A stretch of 64,000 bases of DNA from Heterodera schachtii (GCA_023374025.1 SIJG01000002.1:534104-598103); one strand, 5' to 3'; shown: positions 25,501-36,654, counted from the first letter of the stretch. The notes: generated by a model not told the origin, from the letters alone. Program-made: numbers and translations.

Positions 25501-27505
25501 AAATAATTTTAAAGTTAATAAAATGCATTTGCATATAATAGCCGTGGTTGTTTCGATGCAAAATTACAAAATAAAAGTATGCACCGGAAATCGGAAGGGG
25601 CCTTAAATTTTTTCGGGAATCAGGGAGTCGGATTCCATATCATCCCTGGTGTGTATACCTATTAGAGTTGGGCGGGAACGGGAATCCCGCGGGAAAAGAC
25701 GGGAATCCCGTTCCCGTTTCCCGTCTTTTTTGCCTGACGGGATTTTTACGGGAACGGGAAAAAGACGTGAATCCCGTTCGGGAATCCCGCCCCGTTCTTT
25801 TTCGTTTTCCCGTTCCCGGAAAATTTTTTTTACCGAACTCTAATACCTATATGCTTCAAGGGTGTCTCCAGGTGGGCCCCCCCCGCCCATTTTTCGCGAT
25901 AAATGTGCCCGATTAGCAGGGTTCCCAGATCAAAATTTTCAAAAGCCTCATTTGGCAGGCAAAAAAGCCTCATTTTTACAAAATTTATTCAAAACATGTT
26001 TAAAATGTTCAAATTTTATATTTAGCAATTTTTTGTTAGAAATAAGAATTTTGTGAAATTCTAAGCATGAAAAACCGAAGATGATTTTTTGCGGCGCTTT
26101 TTCCAAAAAACTTTTGGGGAACAAGGGGGGCCGGCGGTGCCGATAGGCGCCGCCGGGAAAATTTTTGTAATTTTAATGCGATTTGTTAACAGATTTGTCC
26201 ACAAAATGGAAAAAATTGAGAATCTTGACCATATTTTTAGCAGATTTTCATTAAAAAATCAATGATTTTTTGAAAAAAAAAAATTGGTTCTTTTCTGGTT
26301 TTATAAAACATTTAGCAAAAATTTTTGGAAAATTTGGGTGAGATTTTCGTTTTGATGCTCTATTAAAAACCCAAATTATTAAATAATTGTAAAACATTAT
26401 GCCAATTTATCAAAATTTAAAAGATTCTGAGGATTTTGCCCAAAAGCATCAAAAATCCTCAAAATTTCTCAAAAAGCCACAAATCCTCATTTTCCAAAAA
26501 AATCCTCATTGACCTATCAAAAAGCCACAAAAGGAGGATAAATCCTCAGATCTAGGAACCCTGCCGATTAGCCATACCTCTCTTGCCGAAATGAAAAATA
26601 AAAAAATGAAAATGGAAATTTGCAATTCTTTTTTTAGAAAATTTGAACAGTTCTTAGCAAAATTTAGTTTATAAAGTCACTGAATTGTTAGATCGGTTTT
26701 GCTTGCTACACTAATTATATGTTTCGTTATTTTATCAGCAAATCTTTTTCATGGAAACTGTCGATTTGTTTTCTTCCTACTACTCCTCATTATCCTCAAT
26801 CAGTTTTCCTCATCAATCTCTGCTTGATTCTGCCTTTTAAATTTTCTTTTGCTTGAATAACTAAAATTGATGCAATTAATTAACCAAATTTTTGCTCTAA
26901 AATTGGTCACTGTTCTATGATAATTTGCTTATTTCTTAGAAGTCCAAAATTCAATAACCCCTAATTGTTTTTTTTTTTTTGCTTAATAAGCTGCGTAATT
27001 TCAATACCTTATTTGACTTAGCTGCTGCAAAGATATTTTTTTTGTTGCAAAAATTGACAGTTTTGCAAAAGATCCTAGCGCTTTTCTTAATTAGAGCTAC
27101 CGGATGCGCGCTATTTTACAAACCCCTCGATGGAGGGGGGGGGGGGGGGGGGCTTTATTTCAGAGTGGGTTCCGATTTAAAACGATACATAACAGGCATG
27201 TTGCGAGACAAAAATAAAATGCGAGAACGAGAAGCTCAAAAGGCTTAATTTTCCGTCAAAAGATTTCCATTTAATGGTTTTTGACTAACGTCCCAGCACC
27301 TTTCTCTCTCTCTTTTATCTCTTTCTCTCCCCCCTCTCTCATTCTCTCTCTCTCTCTCACTCACTCCTCTCACCCTATTCTCTCTCTCTCTCTCTCTTCT
27401 ATCTCTCTCTCTCCCCCCTTCCCTCCATCTCTTTTCTCTCTCTCTCTCTCTCTCTTCTATCTCTCTCTCTCCCCCCTTCCCTCCATCTCTTTCTCTTCTC
27501 TCTCT

Positions 27506-27544
<39 letters not shown>

Positions 27545-30500
27545 CCCTTCCCTCCATCTCTTCTCTTCTCTCTTACCCTATTCTCTCTCTCTTCTATCTC
27601 TCTCTCTCTCCCCCCTTCCCTCCATCTCTTTCTCTTCTCTCTCTCTTGTGTCTGTGCCTGCCCTTACTTTTGTCCTTAATTCTCTTTCCCATGCTTTCTT
27701 CACTGTTCTCTCCATTTTTGTCATGCTTTTTGTCCGCAATGCTCGGCTTTTGTTCCGCTTGCATATTTTCTTCCAATGACTTTCTCGAGTTTCACATATT
27801 CATCTTCTCCAATGTGTTCTTTCAACTCATTCATCGCCTCTTCAACTAACTCCGGGATCTATGAAAATTTAAAAAAAATTAGATGAGTCACCCCCCAAAA
27901 GCGAATCAAATAACAAAGAATCTTTAACCGACTAAAGAATGAGAATTTTTGAAAAATTTTGGACTCTTTTACTTCTCAAATTTTGCCAAATTTTTAAAAT
28001 AAAAAAATGTTACTTATTCATAATTTGAGTATTTTTTATTTCTAAATGATGAGTTGTAATAAAAACAAAAAGCATTTTTTAATTTAAAGAACCCACATAA
28101 ATTATTAATTAATTTTCCTTGTAATTATTTTTTAAACAATTAAAAAAACTTTATTTTTAATTGTTTCATTTTAATGAAATTCACAAAATTTTACTTTTTC
28201 CGTATTTGCTTAAGAAAAGCTTTTAAAAGAATTAGACTAGGTTGCCGAAAATTTTTGAATTTTCGGTGCCGTTTTGACCCTCAACGTTTGTGATGTTACA
28301 ACGTCGCCGTTTTGACCCGTCAACGTTTTGTGATGGTTACACCGTCCCCCCCCCCCCCCCCCCCCCCCCCCCGGAAGGGGTCAGTTCCGTCCCGCCAGTT
28401 CCGTCCCAGACTCGTTTAAAAAATCATAACTTTTTTCTCAGTTGGCCAAATTTTATATGTTTGGCATCATTCGAAAGCTCTACATGTTTAGAAGCTTTTG
28501 TTAAGCTAATTCTAAGCGATTGAATAACATATAAAAAAGTTGCAACATGAATACTACCAAAAAGTCAGAATTTTTGTATATTTTAATTTATAACTTTTTT
28601 ACATGTCATTGTGATTTTTGGGGAGCCAATAGAGCTTGTTAAGAGCTTTCGAATGATACCAAGTTTATTGAATTCGGTCAAAAAAGAAAAAAGTTATGAT
28701 GCTCTAAACTTGGCTGGGACGGAACTGGCCCTTTCCCCCCCCCCCCCCCGCTTTCCCCGAATTTTTTTCTTGGTACGACCCGATTAATTTTCGCCTTACA
28801 CTTCTCTTTACGGTGTTGTCATTCAATATCAACAAAAGCTCCTCCAACTTCTCATCATTTTGATCTGTGTGGTCCGCACATTGATCAGCTCCTTTATCAA
28901 TTGTTGTGCTTAGAAGGTGAATCATTTTGAAATGCAAACACAAATCCAAAACGTATCCGATAATGATCAATCGACGTTTCTAGAAAGTTGAAATAAAAAA
29001 TTATATGAAATTTAAATCATTTTTCAATATTTTTCCCTGCTTTTAGGTGTGGTTGTTTAGCTATTCTTTCGGGTCTTTAGGGGCTCAATCTTTGAAAAAT
29101 AATCCCCTCGTCTCCATTTATCCCCCCGGGGGATAAATGGAATTTTTATTTTTTTGAAAAAGTTTCTTTTTCAAATTTTAATAAAAATTAATTAATTCTT
29201 AATTGAAAACTCTACATTATAAACATGAAAAAATAATACCAAAAATGTCAATTACTTCACCCGGGTCGGAACCTAACCCTCCCCCCCCCCCGTTCAGAAT
29301 GATGCTTCTAAGCATTAAAATTTTGTATTATTAGTATTCGTAATTTCTTAGCATTTTCGAATAGAAATATAATTCTAAAAAAATTCACCAAGGTTTTAAG
29401 TTATATATAATAAAATTTCAAAAAAAAAAAAAATTTGTCGAATTATAGAGTTCTCCTCCTAATAGTCTTCAGTAGTTAGTCCTCCCTACAACTTTCTTAA
29501 AACTTAGTGAATTTTTTTAAAATTATCAAACCCTATTAAAGATACCAAGGTGTAATAAAAATTATTTATTTATTTAATTCAATTAAGACGGATTTAAATT
29601 TAAAATTCAATGATTGGCATTCCCCGTGTTCACCTTTAATTTGGTAACCGCGTTCTTTGCAATTAAGTAAATGTTCCCTGACTTTGGCATAGACCGGGAT
29701 CGCTTGATGATCCATTCTTATACAATAAGATTCTATTTTGACTGTTTTCTCTGCATCAACAGCAGTTGGGGACAGAAAAATCTCGACGCTAATTATAATG
29801 ATGAGGATGAACAGCAAATTTGATAAGGATTGGGGCGCCATTTACCGCACAATTAGCTGAATCTAAACTTTTTTTTTTGTTGTTTGTTAGTTTTAGAAGG
29901 CTTCAAAAGTTTTTCATTTTAATAATTTATGATAAGGAAAAAGGGTGATGAATTTTATATTATTTTAAATAATCCTGTAGCATCTTTATTTTTATGAGAA
30001 ATGCACGAAAAACTCATTTTGAAGGTGGAAATTGTTCGAGTTATGACAATGTTTATAAAGAAAAAAATATTTTGGGCCTTTTTTAAAATTTACGAAATAT
30101 TTCGGGTTGTTTAGCAATTTTTGTAAACATTTTCGCTTAATATTTTGGCCATTTATCGTAAATATTAATTTAAATATTTGGGATTTTTCATAAATATAAA
30201 CTAGAGTTGGTCGGGACCGGGACCGGGATCGGGACCGGGACGGGAATTCCCGGTTTTTTCAGGTCCCGGTCCCGGTCCCGATCCCGGTCCCGATCCCGGT
30301 TTTTGGAAAAACAGAAATCCCGGTCCCGGTTTTGCCAGTCCCGGTCCCGGCGGGACTAAATAAGCACTGGTAAGAATGGGGGTCCGGGTGAGAAATGAGA
30401 AGGGAATTGGTGAGAAGGAGAAATCTTTGAGAAAAAAACATTAAATTATTTATTTCATTTATTGCATTTATCCACATCGTTATTGTGGTCTAGTGGCTAA

Positions 30501-33500
30501 ACCTTCTCACTTTCATTATTTTTCTCTTTGGTTCATTTCCTCGATGGAAAAGAAAGTTTTTTATATTTTCTTTACCATTATTTTAATTGAACTTAATTAA
30601 TAAAAAATATTTCTACATAAAAATTATATTTTTACCTTTTTTAAACAGCCTAAAACCACAAATTAACTTAATATTTGGTCATTTTTTGGCAAATTCTGTT
30701 AACATATTCCATTCAAAATTTAAAAATTTTTCCGGCGGCGCCTATCGGCACCGCCGGACCCCGCCCCCTCCCAATGTTCCTAAAAAGTTTTCTCGAAAAA
30801 ACAGCGCCACAAAAACAGCGATTTAAAAGCAAAAGATTTAAAAGATTGTTAATTTATTTAAAAAATCCAGAATTTTGGACAGAAAATTCCAAGATCCCCC
30901 CCCCCCGAAATGGAAATTTTTAAAAATTTACTTGAATTCCTCCTCGAAACGAAAATTAAAAAATTTTATGGGTACATTTTTGTATATAGGCAATTTTCGT
31001 AACTAAGTGCACTCAAATTTTTAAATTTTTTTCAAAAAAATTTTCTTGGGAAAATTCCCGGTTGGTCCCGGTCCCGGCTTTTCTCGCGGTCCCGATCCCG
31101 GTCCCGGTCAAAAAACTTGGTCCCGGTCCCGGTCCCGACTTTTCTGGTTCCGGCAAGTCCCGGTCCCGGTTTTTGTCAAATTTCCCGGTCCCGACCAACT
31201 CTAATATAAACTTAACTCCGTAGAATTTGCCAAACATAAAATCTAGTAAGCAGAAACATTTTCTCTTTTTAAACTTACCTTAGGACGAAATTGGCTGCTC
31301 CGTTTAGCGGCGCGATGTTTCGAAATAAAAAAAAATAACAGAAAAATCTTGGAAAAAATTTGTTTAATTATCATTAAAAATATTTAGGGTTAGGGTCGGC
31401 GCCGAGATCCTTTTCAAAAGACACCGATAAGGTGGGATTAAATTAAATTTGCGAATTCAGAGGACAATAAAATTAGGGTTTGATTTTATTCAAATAGTTT
31501 CTATTTTTTAGGTAAAAATATTAAAAAATATTTCTTTTTGATATAAAATGATAAAACCTGAAAAGAATTAAAATATTTTGATTGATATATGCTTAAAATT
31601 ACTTTTATATTTCCATTAAACGAACATTCTTTTGAATTCATGAATAAAGTGCCGATTTCCAAAATGCATGCTATAAATGAATATAGCAGCTGACTAATGT
31701 ACATTTTGATGAATAAGCATTACTTTTTTTTTCTCAAATTAATTTTAATAAATGTAGTTCAGTTGATTAAGCATTTAACAATTTTGACAAAACTTCGCCA
31801 GACGAATTTTTGGCTCATAACTTTTTTTTCTAAACAGAATTAAGCATTCTTGTTATTTTAATCCCCTTATGTGACAGTTATCTTTCATGTCCTAAAATGT
31901 ATGGCTGGTTATTCATCGAAATTTTTTTGTCACACCACTGTTGCACAAAAGCATTTAAAAGATATTGAAAAATATTAAATGGAAATTAAAAAAATTCTTA
32001 ATTTGTTTTTAGGCCTCCGTCTGCTGGTCCATATAAACACGTCCGACTATTTGCCCACCACCCAATCAGCCGGGGTACGCATCGCAATTCACAGTCAGGA
32101 TGAACACCCATTTCCGGACGCTTTTGGGTACAGTGCGGTGAGTGAAGCGCGAATAAAAAATTGAAATTAAAATTTAATTTTATATATTTTCAAAATAATT
32201 TTTAATTTTAGTAGTAAAACTTATTATTTTGTTAATTGAGTTTCATTAAAATAGACAAGAAAATTTTTATAAATTCTCTCAAAATAAGTTCCATGAGATA
32301 AGCAAATTCCAAATAAGCTAGGCTAACCAAAATTATATGTTTTTTGGTAGTTCATTTTTTGCAAATTTTCGAAATCATTTTCTCGGTTAAAGACAGAATC
32401 CCGAATTTTTGAATATTTATTTTAAATTTAAATTACAATATTGTAAAATAGGAAAAACATTATTCTTAAAATTTTTGCAAATTTCAATGCATTTCTCCAT
32501 TTTAGCCCACAAATATGCTATCATCATTTGGCATTGGATTGGTAAATATAAATACAATTTAAAATAATAATAAATTCTTTAATTTTAAGTTAATGCTTAA
32601 TTAATTACAGCGGAAAGTGACTCGACTGCCAATTCCGGAGGGCGAATGTCTGATGCCGGACCATCCGTTGCCCAACTGGTACATCTACAAGGACTACAAA
32701 TACGAGCCGGAAGGCTGCTACAAAAGCTGTTACCAGGCATGGCGCCACAAATTGCGCCATTTTAATTAATCATAAATTTTTTTTTTGAATGCCAAGTTCC
32801 ATTTTGGCTAAATGCTTTAATTTGCCAAAAAATAATAAATTTTATGACAGAATCAAATCATTCTGCGCTGTGGCTGTGCCGATCCGCGTTATCCTTCGCC
32901 GAACAATTACACAAAAGTTAAACCAAAAACCAAATCTCATATTAAATTAGTTTAAATTAGAATTTTATTAAATTGTTTTTAATAATTATTTCTTTTCTTT
33001 TTTTAACATAATTTTCGTACTGGCGAACTTTCAGAGGAGTTTATATTAAGAATTTGTTGGTTTAAAAATCTTTCAGCAACAAAAACAGTTTGATTTTTAG
33101 TTTTTTATTGCTCAAGAGTCTCGGGAACTTTTCGGTCTCAGCCAGCACTAAAAGCTAATCAGGCGATAATGCCATTTTATTTGGGCTAAAGCAAGATCTA
33201 AATTTTCTGTTATTTTATGAATTTTTTACGCTAATAGCACATAATTTTTTTTTAGTACATATAAATTTTTTCAATGCAATTCTTTACCATTGCCTAATTA
33301 GTGAATTAATTTTCAAAAGGTATGCAACAGTTTGGACGCACTTTCGCGCAACTGTTTACTGGTGGAAAGTACCAAATTCACGCGGGCCCAACAATGCTCA
33401 TGCAAACATCCGTGCAAACATGGTCAATTTTAATTTAAAAGGATATTTTAAATTACTTAATTGGCCAATTTTAAAAATAAAAAACTCATAAAATCTAAAA

Positions 33501-35670
33501 TAATCTTCAATGAATTCATTATTTAAAAACAATTTGTTTTCAACAAATAAACCATTTCAAAGTGTTTAATTTAAAGGTATTTAATTTTAAAAAGGGCAAA
33601 AAGTTTTGTGATTTTTTAATAAATATTCTTAAATTTACTTTCAAAAAGTTTAAGTAAATATAAATTGTTTAAAACGAATTTCAGAATGATTAAATATTTT
33701 AGATTTATACACTCCAACCTTTTCATCTGCTCGGCTGACTCCAGAAGCTTTCAAAAAGTCCACAAGTTGCTCAAGTGCCAAAGGAATTTGCAATGGATTC
33801 AATGCGTAAAATTTAATAAATTTTTCTAAATTTAAAGTATTTTTATTAAGAATTTTTTGTAAATTTATATATTTATTTGCATACGAGAAGTTTTTTTATT
33901 CAAGAAAATAATTAAACGCATTTTCAAAATTAAAAAAAGAGTTGTCAAAATTTATATTTTTAAATACGAAGTTTTTCTTTTATAAAAAAGGCATAAAAAT
34001 TAATTTTCAAAATATAAAATAAATTTGTTCAAATTCACAGGGAATCAGCTGTTTTGTTGGAAATTTATTATGAACAAATGTCGCATGAAGTGTTGACGGA
34101 AAGTGAGTCGTACATGGTGAGAAAATTTAATAGATTAATTTAATAAATAAAATTTAATATTTTATGTCTTAAGCTTGTCAATTTTGTGTCCGATGTTGGT
34201 GGACAGGCTGGACTTTGGCTGGGCGCAAGCATTTTAACTCTTTTTGAGGTCGTTTAAGAATCATTATTTGTAAACAATTAAATGCTGTAGATTTCTGTAT
34301 TAATTAATTTATTTATTCATTAATTAATAATTAGACAATTTTTAATTTAATTGGTTTTATTCATCTATTTTTACGTCAATTAAATTTTATGCTTGGTCAA
34401 ATACATTAATTATTATATGCGACCTTAAGAGTTGAAAGAAAAAATTTATTTAATATTTACAATTAATTTTATCATTTTATTGACTCAATTGTTAATTAAA
34501 GGTGGTCGTTTTTGTGCTACGAATTTTGACCATTTTTTGTCGTCGCCGTTTTCGGCGTGACGTCACAGTGGGTGATTCATCGTCAGGCCAAGAAAGCAGT
34601 GAAATTGTCCATAGAAAGGGTCCCTCCGTAGTGGAATCACGCCGTAAAGCTTTTTAAAAATTATAATTAATAAAAATTATTATTTTATTTAATATGCATG
34701 CACTTATCATTTAGAGCAGGGTTCGAATTCGTCCTTTAATGGCAAGGACTTCCAGGAAATCAGGCCCTCCCACTTTTCGTGGCGGCCTCTGTTAGTATCG
34801 CCGGAACCTCTCTTTCTATTTTTTAAAATATGGTTTAAAAACACATCTAAAAAGCGTTACAAATTGATCGATTTTGGACAAAACATGCTAACAAATTCTT
34901 CAAATTTTTGAAAAATATAAACCATTTTGAATAAAATTTAATCATTTTCATCCTTTATATAATTCCTTGAATTTAATGAAATTTTTCCCATATGTCCTTG
35001 GAAATCGGTATATCCGTCCTTGGAAAGGGAGTTTGTCCGATCCGAACGCTGATTTAGAGTGATCTTTTTAATTTTTTTTTTAAATTTATAATTTAGTTTA
35101 AACTGTAATTAACGAAGTTTTGAAGAAGTTTAATTTTTTTTTTCAGGTTCCAAGACACTCAGTCAGCGTTTGAAGAAAGCGGCAAAACAACGTTTGCGCA
35201 AAGTGTCCTCAATTCCGTCGGTTGGCGCGGTTACTGTAGGATCGCCGCCGACAATGAAAAATATGGTAAAAGCAAAAATTATTATATAATTGGTAAAGCG
35301 AGTTTTTTTCGAAAGTTATATTATTGGATTTTTTAACTCCATCTCAAATCACATGGCAAATTTTCAAATGATTTTTTTAATTTTGTTTATGAGAGGCCCT
35401 GAAAAGTTTGCAAAATTGAGAAATAAAAATCTCTTTTTGATTCACTTTTACATAATTATATAATTATGTATTTAAATTAAAACAATTTTACATTTGGCAA
35501 ACTTATTTCAGAGAAAGGCATCCAAATTGTGCCACAATTCGACCACCGAATTTTTCATCGGAAGTGCCACCGATTTGGCGTGCCAAAAGAACGGCATTGA
35601 CATTGTGAAGGAAGAGGAGGAGGAAAACAATGATGGTGATGATGGCAATTTCTATGTGAGCCTCTCTTAG
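13250..35670 (+). CDS. DEG/ENaC (degenerin) cation channel subunit, about 743 aa
   Basis: Exons (phase-checked): 13632-13733, 14255-14388, 14633-14728, 14788-14884, 15248-15357, 15418-15488, 15554-15588, 15849-15913, 15960-16038, 16234-16330, 16720-16835, 18259-18329, 18373-18400, 32013-32137, 32506-32541, 32611-32736, 32851-32916, 33320-33422, 33703-33805, 34041-34116, 34174-34248, 34502-34643, 35147-35265, 35512-35670. A possible extra N-terminal exon is 13250-13388 ([13 protein letters not shown]); its join to the next is unresolved and the ATG at 13632 is tentative. Hallmarks: [12 protein letters not shown] before TM1, TM1 [32 protein letters not shown], cysteine-rich ectodomain, [35 protein letters not shown], and the pore/TM2 [13 protein letters not shown] with the G-x-S filter. 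It should form trimeric amiloride-type Na+ channels in the plasma membrane (touch or motor function; inferred). Anomalies: one base is missing in the TM1 exon, and the intron after 32736 has a GC donor. Confidence 0.9.
14389..14600. repeat. 106-bp tandem duplication carrying a 5' splice site
   Basis: GTGAGAAGGATG starts at 14389 (the true donor after ...CAG) and again at 14495, preceded by ACAG. The following about 100 bp is nearly identical in both units. The intron therefore has a duplicated donor that could act as a decoy. Confidence 0.8.
16393..16604. mobile_element. hAT-type MITE in a DEG/ENaC intron, 212 bp
   Basis: Starts TAGAGCTGGGC and ends GCCGAGCTCTA. Flanking 8-mers GTGCTTAT and GTACTTGT agree at 6 of 8. 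Interior is CCTGGACCTGGATTTTCC repeats. A relative without clear ends lies at about 18,520-18,900. Confidence 0.65.
16851..17364. mobile_element. hAT-type MITE in a DEG/ENaC intron, 514 bp, perfect target duplication
   Basis: Ends TAGGGCCCGGATTT and AAAATCCGAGCCCTA, flanked by CTAATTAG on both sides (16,843-16,850 and 17,365-17,372). It is the inverted relative of the element at 7648-8257. It lies only 15 bp after the donor of the exon ending at 16,835. Confidence 0.9.
19298..19474. repeat. Foldback element
   Basis: GGTCGAAGGACAAAAAGTGC at the left is repeated inverted at the right (GCACTTTTTGTCCTTCGACC), with the GGCTAATAGAGA...ATGATACC type core seen in the other foldback elements of this window. 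Confidence 0.65.
19756..20095. repeat. Polypyrimidine (CTTCCTCTTT) microsatellite
   Basis: Degenerate CT-rich tract directly 3' of the last exon of the nested secreted-protein gene. It produces long low-complexity frames on both strands (Ser/Leu/Phe or Arg/Lys/Glu) that are not genes. A CT tract lies in the same position next to the duplicate copy at 27.3-27.6 kb. Confidence 0.8.
20096..22620 (-). CDS. Small secreted protein nested antisense in the channel intron (241 aa)
   Basis: Three minus-strand exons: 22341-22620 (ATG at 22620), 21646-21863, 20096-20323. Phases agree (donor CGAG|GTGAAA, acceptor TTTCAG; donor AGT|GTATCG, acceptor GAAG) and the total is 726 bases. The N-terminus has a signal sequence or anchor ([20 protein letters not shown]). 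A conserved module follows: [27 protein letters not shown], shared with the duplicate at 29.8 kb. Exon 2 is acidic and coiled-coil-like ([20 protein letters not shown]), and the C-terminus is Lys/Glu-rich ([20 protein letters not shown]). I do not recognise the family. A secreted role in parasitism is plausible but inferred. The donor GTATCG of exon 2 is weaker than the matching GTAAGG in the duplicate. It lies wholly inside a 13.6-kb intron of the plus-strand DEG/ENaC gene. Confidence 0.6.
21231..21597. repeat. 15-bp minisatellite (GGCGCAAATGTCCGG type), about 24 units
   Basis: Units alternate between GGCGCAAATGTCCGG and GGCGCAAATGTCGCG with some GACGTAAATG variants. It sits in intron 2 of the nested secreted-protein gene, 49 bp after its exon 2. 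Because 15 is a multiple of 3, several frames on both strands stay open; these are artefacts of the repeat. Confidence 0.9.
22843..22989. mobile_element. hAT-type MITE, 147 bp
   Basis: Starts TAGAGACCGGAC, ends GTCCGATCTCTA, flanks GTATAAAT and GTATGAAT (7 of 8). The interior is CGGTCGGTCGGTTTCGG and its complement, giving a near-perfect hairpin. Confidence 0.8.
23366..23668. mobile_element. hAT-type MITE, 303 bp, perfect target duplication
   Basis: Starts TAGAGTAGAAC and ends GCCCAACTATA, flanked by CGATAAAG on both sides (23,358-23,365; 23,669-23,676). Interior is rich in GGGACCGG/CCGGTCCC. Confidence 0.82.
24463..24834. mobile_element. hAT-type MITE, 372 bp, perfect target duplication
   Basis: Starts AAAGGGCGTAGCCAGAC and ends GCCTACGCCCTTG, flanked by CTGTTGAC on both sides (24,455-24,462; 24,835-24,842). 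It contains a G-run and the hairpin CCGGCGGTGCCGGTAGGCGC that recurs in other elements here. Confidence 0.85.
25663..25842. mobile_element. hAT-type MITE, 180 bp, perfect target duplication
   Basis: Starts TAGAGTTGGGCGGGAAC and ends CCGAACTCTA, flanked by ATACCTAT on both sides (25,655-25,662; 25,843-25,850). Interior is CGGGAATCCCG palindromes. Confidence 0.88.
25917..26563. mobile_element. hAT-type MITE, 647 bp, perfect target duplication
   Basis: Starts CAGGGTTCCCAGATC and ends GATCTAGGAACCCTG, flanked by CCGATTAG on both sides (25,909-25,916; 26,564-26,571). The CAGGG start is typical of hAT elements. It carries the GCGGCG...GCCGCC hairpin at 26,131-26,158 as an inner insert. Confidence 0.9.
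27300..27645. repeat. CT dinucleotide-rich microsatellite
   Basis: Long TCTCTC tracts broken by CCCCCCTTCCCTCCATCTC blocks that recur about every 70-110 bp. It overlaps the 3' end of the decayed secreted-protein copy, as the CT tract at 19.8-20.1 kb does for the intact copy. Confidence 0.9.
27594..29841 (-). pseudogene. Decayed duplicate of the nested secreted-protein gene
   Basis: Same exon plan as the 20.1-22.6 kb gene: exon 1 29634-29841 (signal peptide [20 protein letters not shown]; then [27 protein letters not shown]; donor AAAG|GTGAAC in the same phase), exon 2 about 28800-28979 ([20 protein letters not shown]; donor AGT|GTAAGG), exon 3 27594-27858 ([32 protein letters not shown]). 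Exon 2 changes frame between ...[11 protein letters not shown] and KGADQC, and exon 3 changes frame between VKLEK and SLEENM, so the copy cannot make the full protein. Exon 1 alone is intact and could still encode a 91-aa secreted peptide if intron 1 is retained. Polypyrimidine DNA follows exon 3 as in the other copy. Confidence 0.6.
28377..28731. repeat. Foldback element with C-run
   Basis: Left arm CAGTTCCGTCCC (twice) and right arm GGGACGGAACTGGCC are inverted. The core has CATTCGAAAGCTCTACATG and GAGCTTTCGAATGATACC facing each other, the motif shared by the other foldback elements here. Flanked by long C-runs at 28,347-28,371 and 28,735-28,749. Confidence 0.75.
30202..31203. mobile_element. 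hAT-type MITE, 1,002 bp, perfect target duplication
   Basis: Starts TAGAGTTGGTCGGGACCGGG and ends CCCGGTCCCGACCAACTCTA, flanked by ATATAAAC on both sides (30,194-30,201; 31,204-31,211). It is the longest of the GGGACCGG family here. The interior includes the CCGGCGGCGCCTATCGGCAC hairpin at 30,731-30,759. No transposase frame is present. Confidence 0.92.
34717..35051. mobile_element. hAT-type MITE in a DEG/ENaC intron, 335 bp, perfect target duplication
   Basis: Starts CAGGGTTCGAATTCG and ends CGATCCGAACGCTG, flanked by ATTTAGAG on both sides (34,709-34,716; 35,052-35,059). It lies in the intron between exons 34502-34643 and 35147-35265. Confidence 0.85.
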
Positions 35671-36257
35671 GGTGGAAAATTCGTGACCATTTTTAAAATT
35701 TCCTCGCTTTTCACACTAAATGATTTAATAATTTTTAAATCTCTTTTCCATATATTTTTTTGTATTTCGCAATTAAATGCCCGCATTCTTTCATTCAATT
35801 TGCTTTTTTCCAAATAATTACAATAAAATTTGAAAAATGGTGTCGGGTCGTTACTCAAAAAAGCATCAAAATAAAAATTTTTGACAGTGGATTTTTCATA
35901 ACGTCGTCCAAAATGAAGCAAATTTTATATTCTTGAGATTATTCGATAGCCCTAACTGTTTTCTATTACCCTGAATAATTTCAAAAAAAAATCATATAAA
36001 CTAATGTTTTAAAACAAAACAAAAAAAATTCAGAAATACTTATTGCGATAACAGAGACATTCTAAGAAATTCAGTGATAACAATTTTTGATAAAAAAATT
36101 TATGGAATTTCTGGAAATTATTTCACACCCCAATAAAAAATAGCCGAATTTTTATCTTTTGCCAAAATTTTTACTATCACTACAAATGACAGAAGAGCTT
36201 TAAAATAGATACCCAAAGAAATGGAAAAAACAAAATTATAAAATAGAAAGTGTGCAT

Positions 36258-36359
36258 CAGGATGGATGGCATTCCGAGGCCCCAAAAATGTCGGAAATCT
36301 GAAATTTCGACTCGAAAAAATGTTGAAAAAAAAGAAATCGGAATGCCTTGCCATCCCCG
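36258..36359. mobile_element. Short hAT-type MITE, 102 bp, perfect target duplication
   Basis: Starts CAGGATGGATGGCATTCCG and ends CGGAATGCCTTGCCATCCCCG with near-complete inverted symmetry, flanked by GTGTGCAT on both sides (36,250-36,257; 36,360-36,367). Confidence 0.82.
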
Positions 36360-36654
36360 GTGTGCATAATAATGCATCAAGGGTGTAGCCAGTTGGACAT
36401 AAGCCTCCCACCAATCCCTCCTGAAAAATGCCCGATTTGCCACACCTCTCTCGCCAAAATGAAAATTAAAGTGTTAAAGCGAAAATTTTCCATTATTTTT
36501 TTTTTAATTTTACGCTTTAGAGAATTTTCATTTAAAATTTTTATTTAAGCTAAAAACAGAGAAATAGCCAAACATTTGCAGATGGTGAAGCCGGTATTTG
36601 AAGATTATAGTGGGGTTTTATACTTTTATTAAAAGTTTGTCAGAAAACTGAAGA

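Larger units (their letters stand above)
18401..32012. other. 13.6-kb intron of the DEG/ENaC gene
   Basis: The exons ending at 18400 (GSSRAGPSY) and starting at 32013 ([14 protein letters not shown]) join in phase inside one conserved ectodomain block, so no exon is missing. All other introns of this gene are 1.4 kb or shorter. The interior holds two antisense small secreted-protein loci, at least six MITEs, foldback elements and minisatellites, each listed separately. Stretches 18,401-19,290, 26,580-27,290 and 31,210-32,010 hold nothing else I can name. Confidence 0.85.

Noticed and set aside
27281..27679. Ser/Leu-rich 132-codon frame
   Set aside because: CT dinucleotide repeat.
29281..29291. 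G- or C-runs as assembly gaps or regulatory quadruplexes
   Set aside because: Many runs of 10-30 occur next to foldback and MITE ends; single runs without four-tract spacing, and their length is unreliable in assemblies.
30484..30545. tRNA-like A box (TGGTCTAGTGG) and B box (GGTTCATTTCC)
   Set aside because: No acceptor or anticodon stem can be formed; at most a decayed tRNA-derived piece inside the 30,202-31,203 MITE.
31386..31401. Telomere-like TTTAGGGTTAGGG
   Set aside because: Only two units, and nematode telomeres are TTAGGC; chance.
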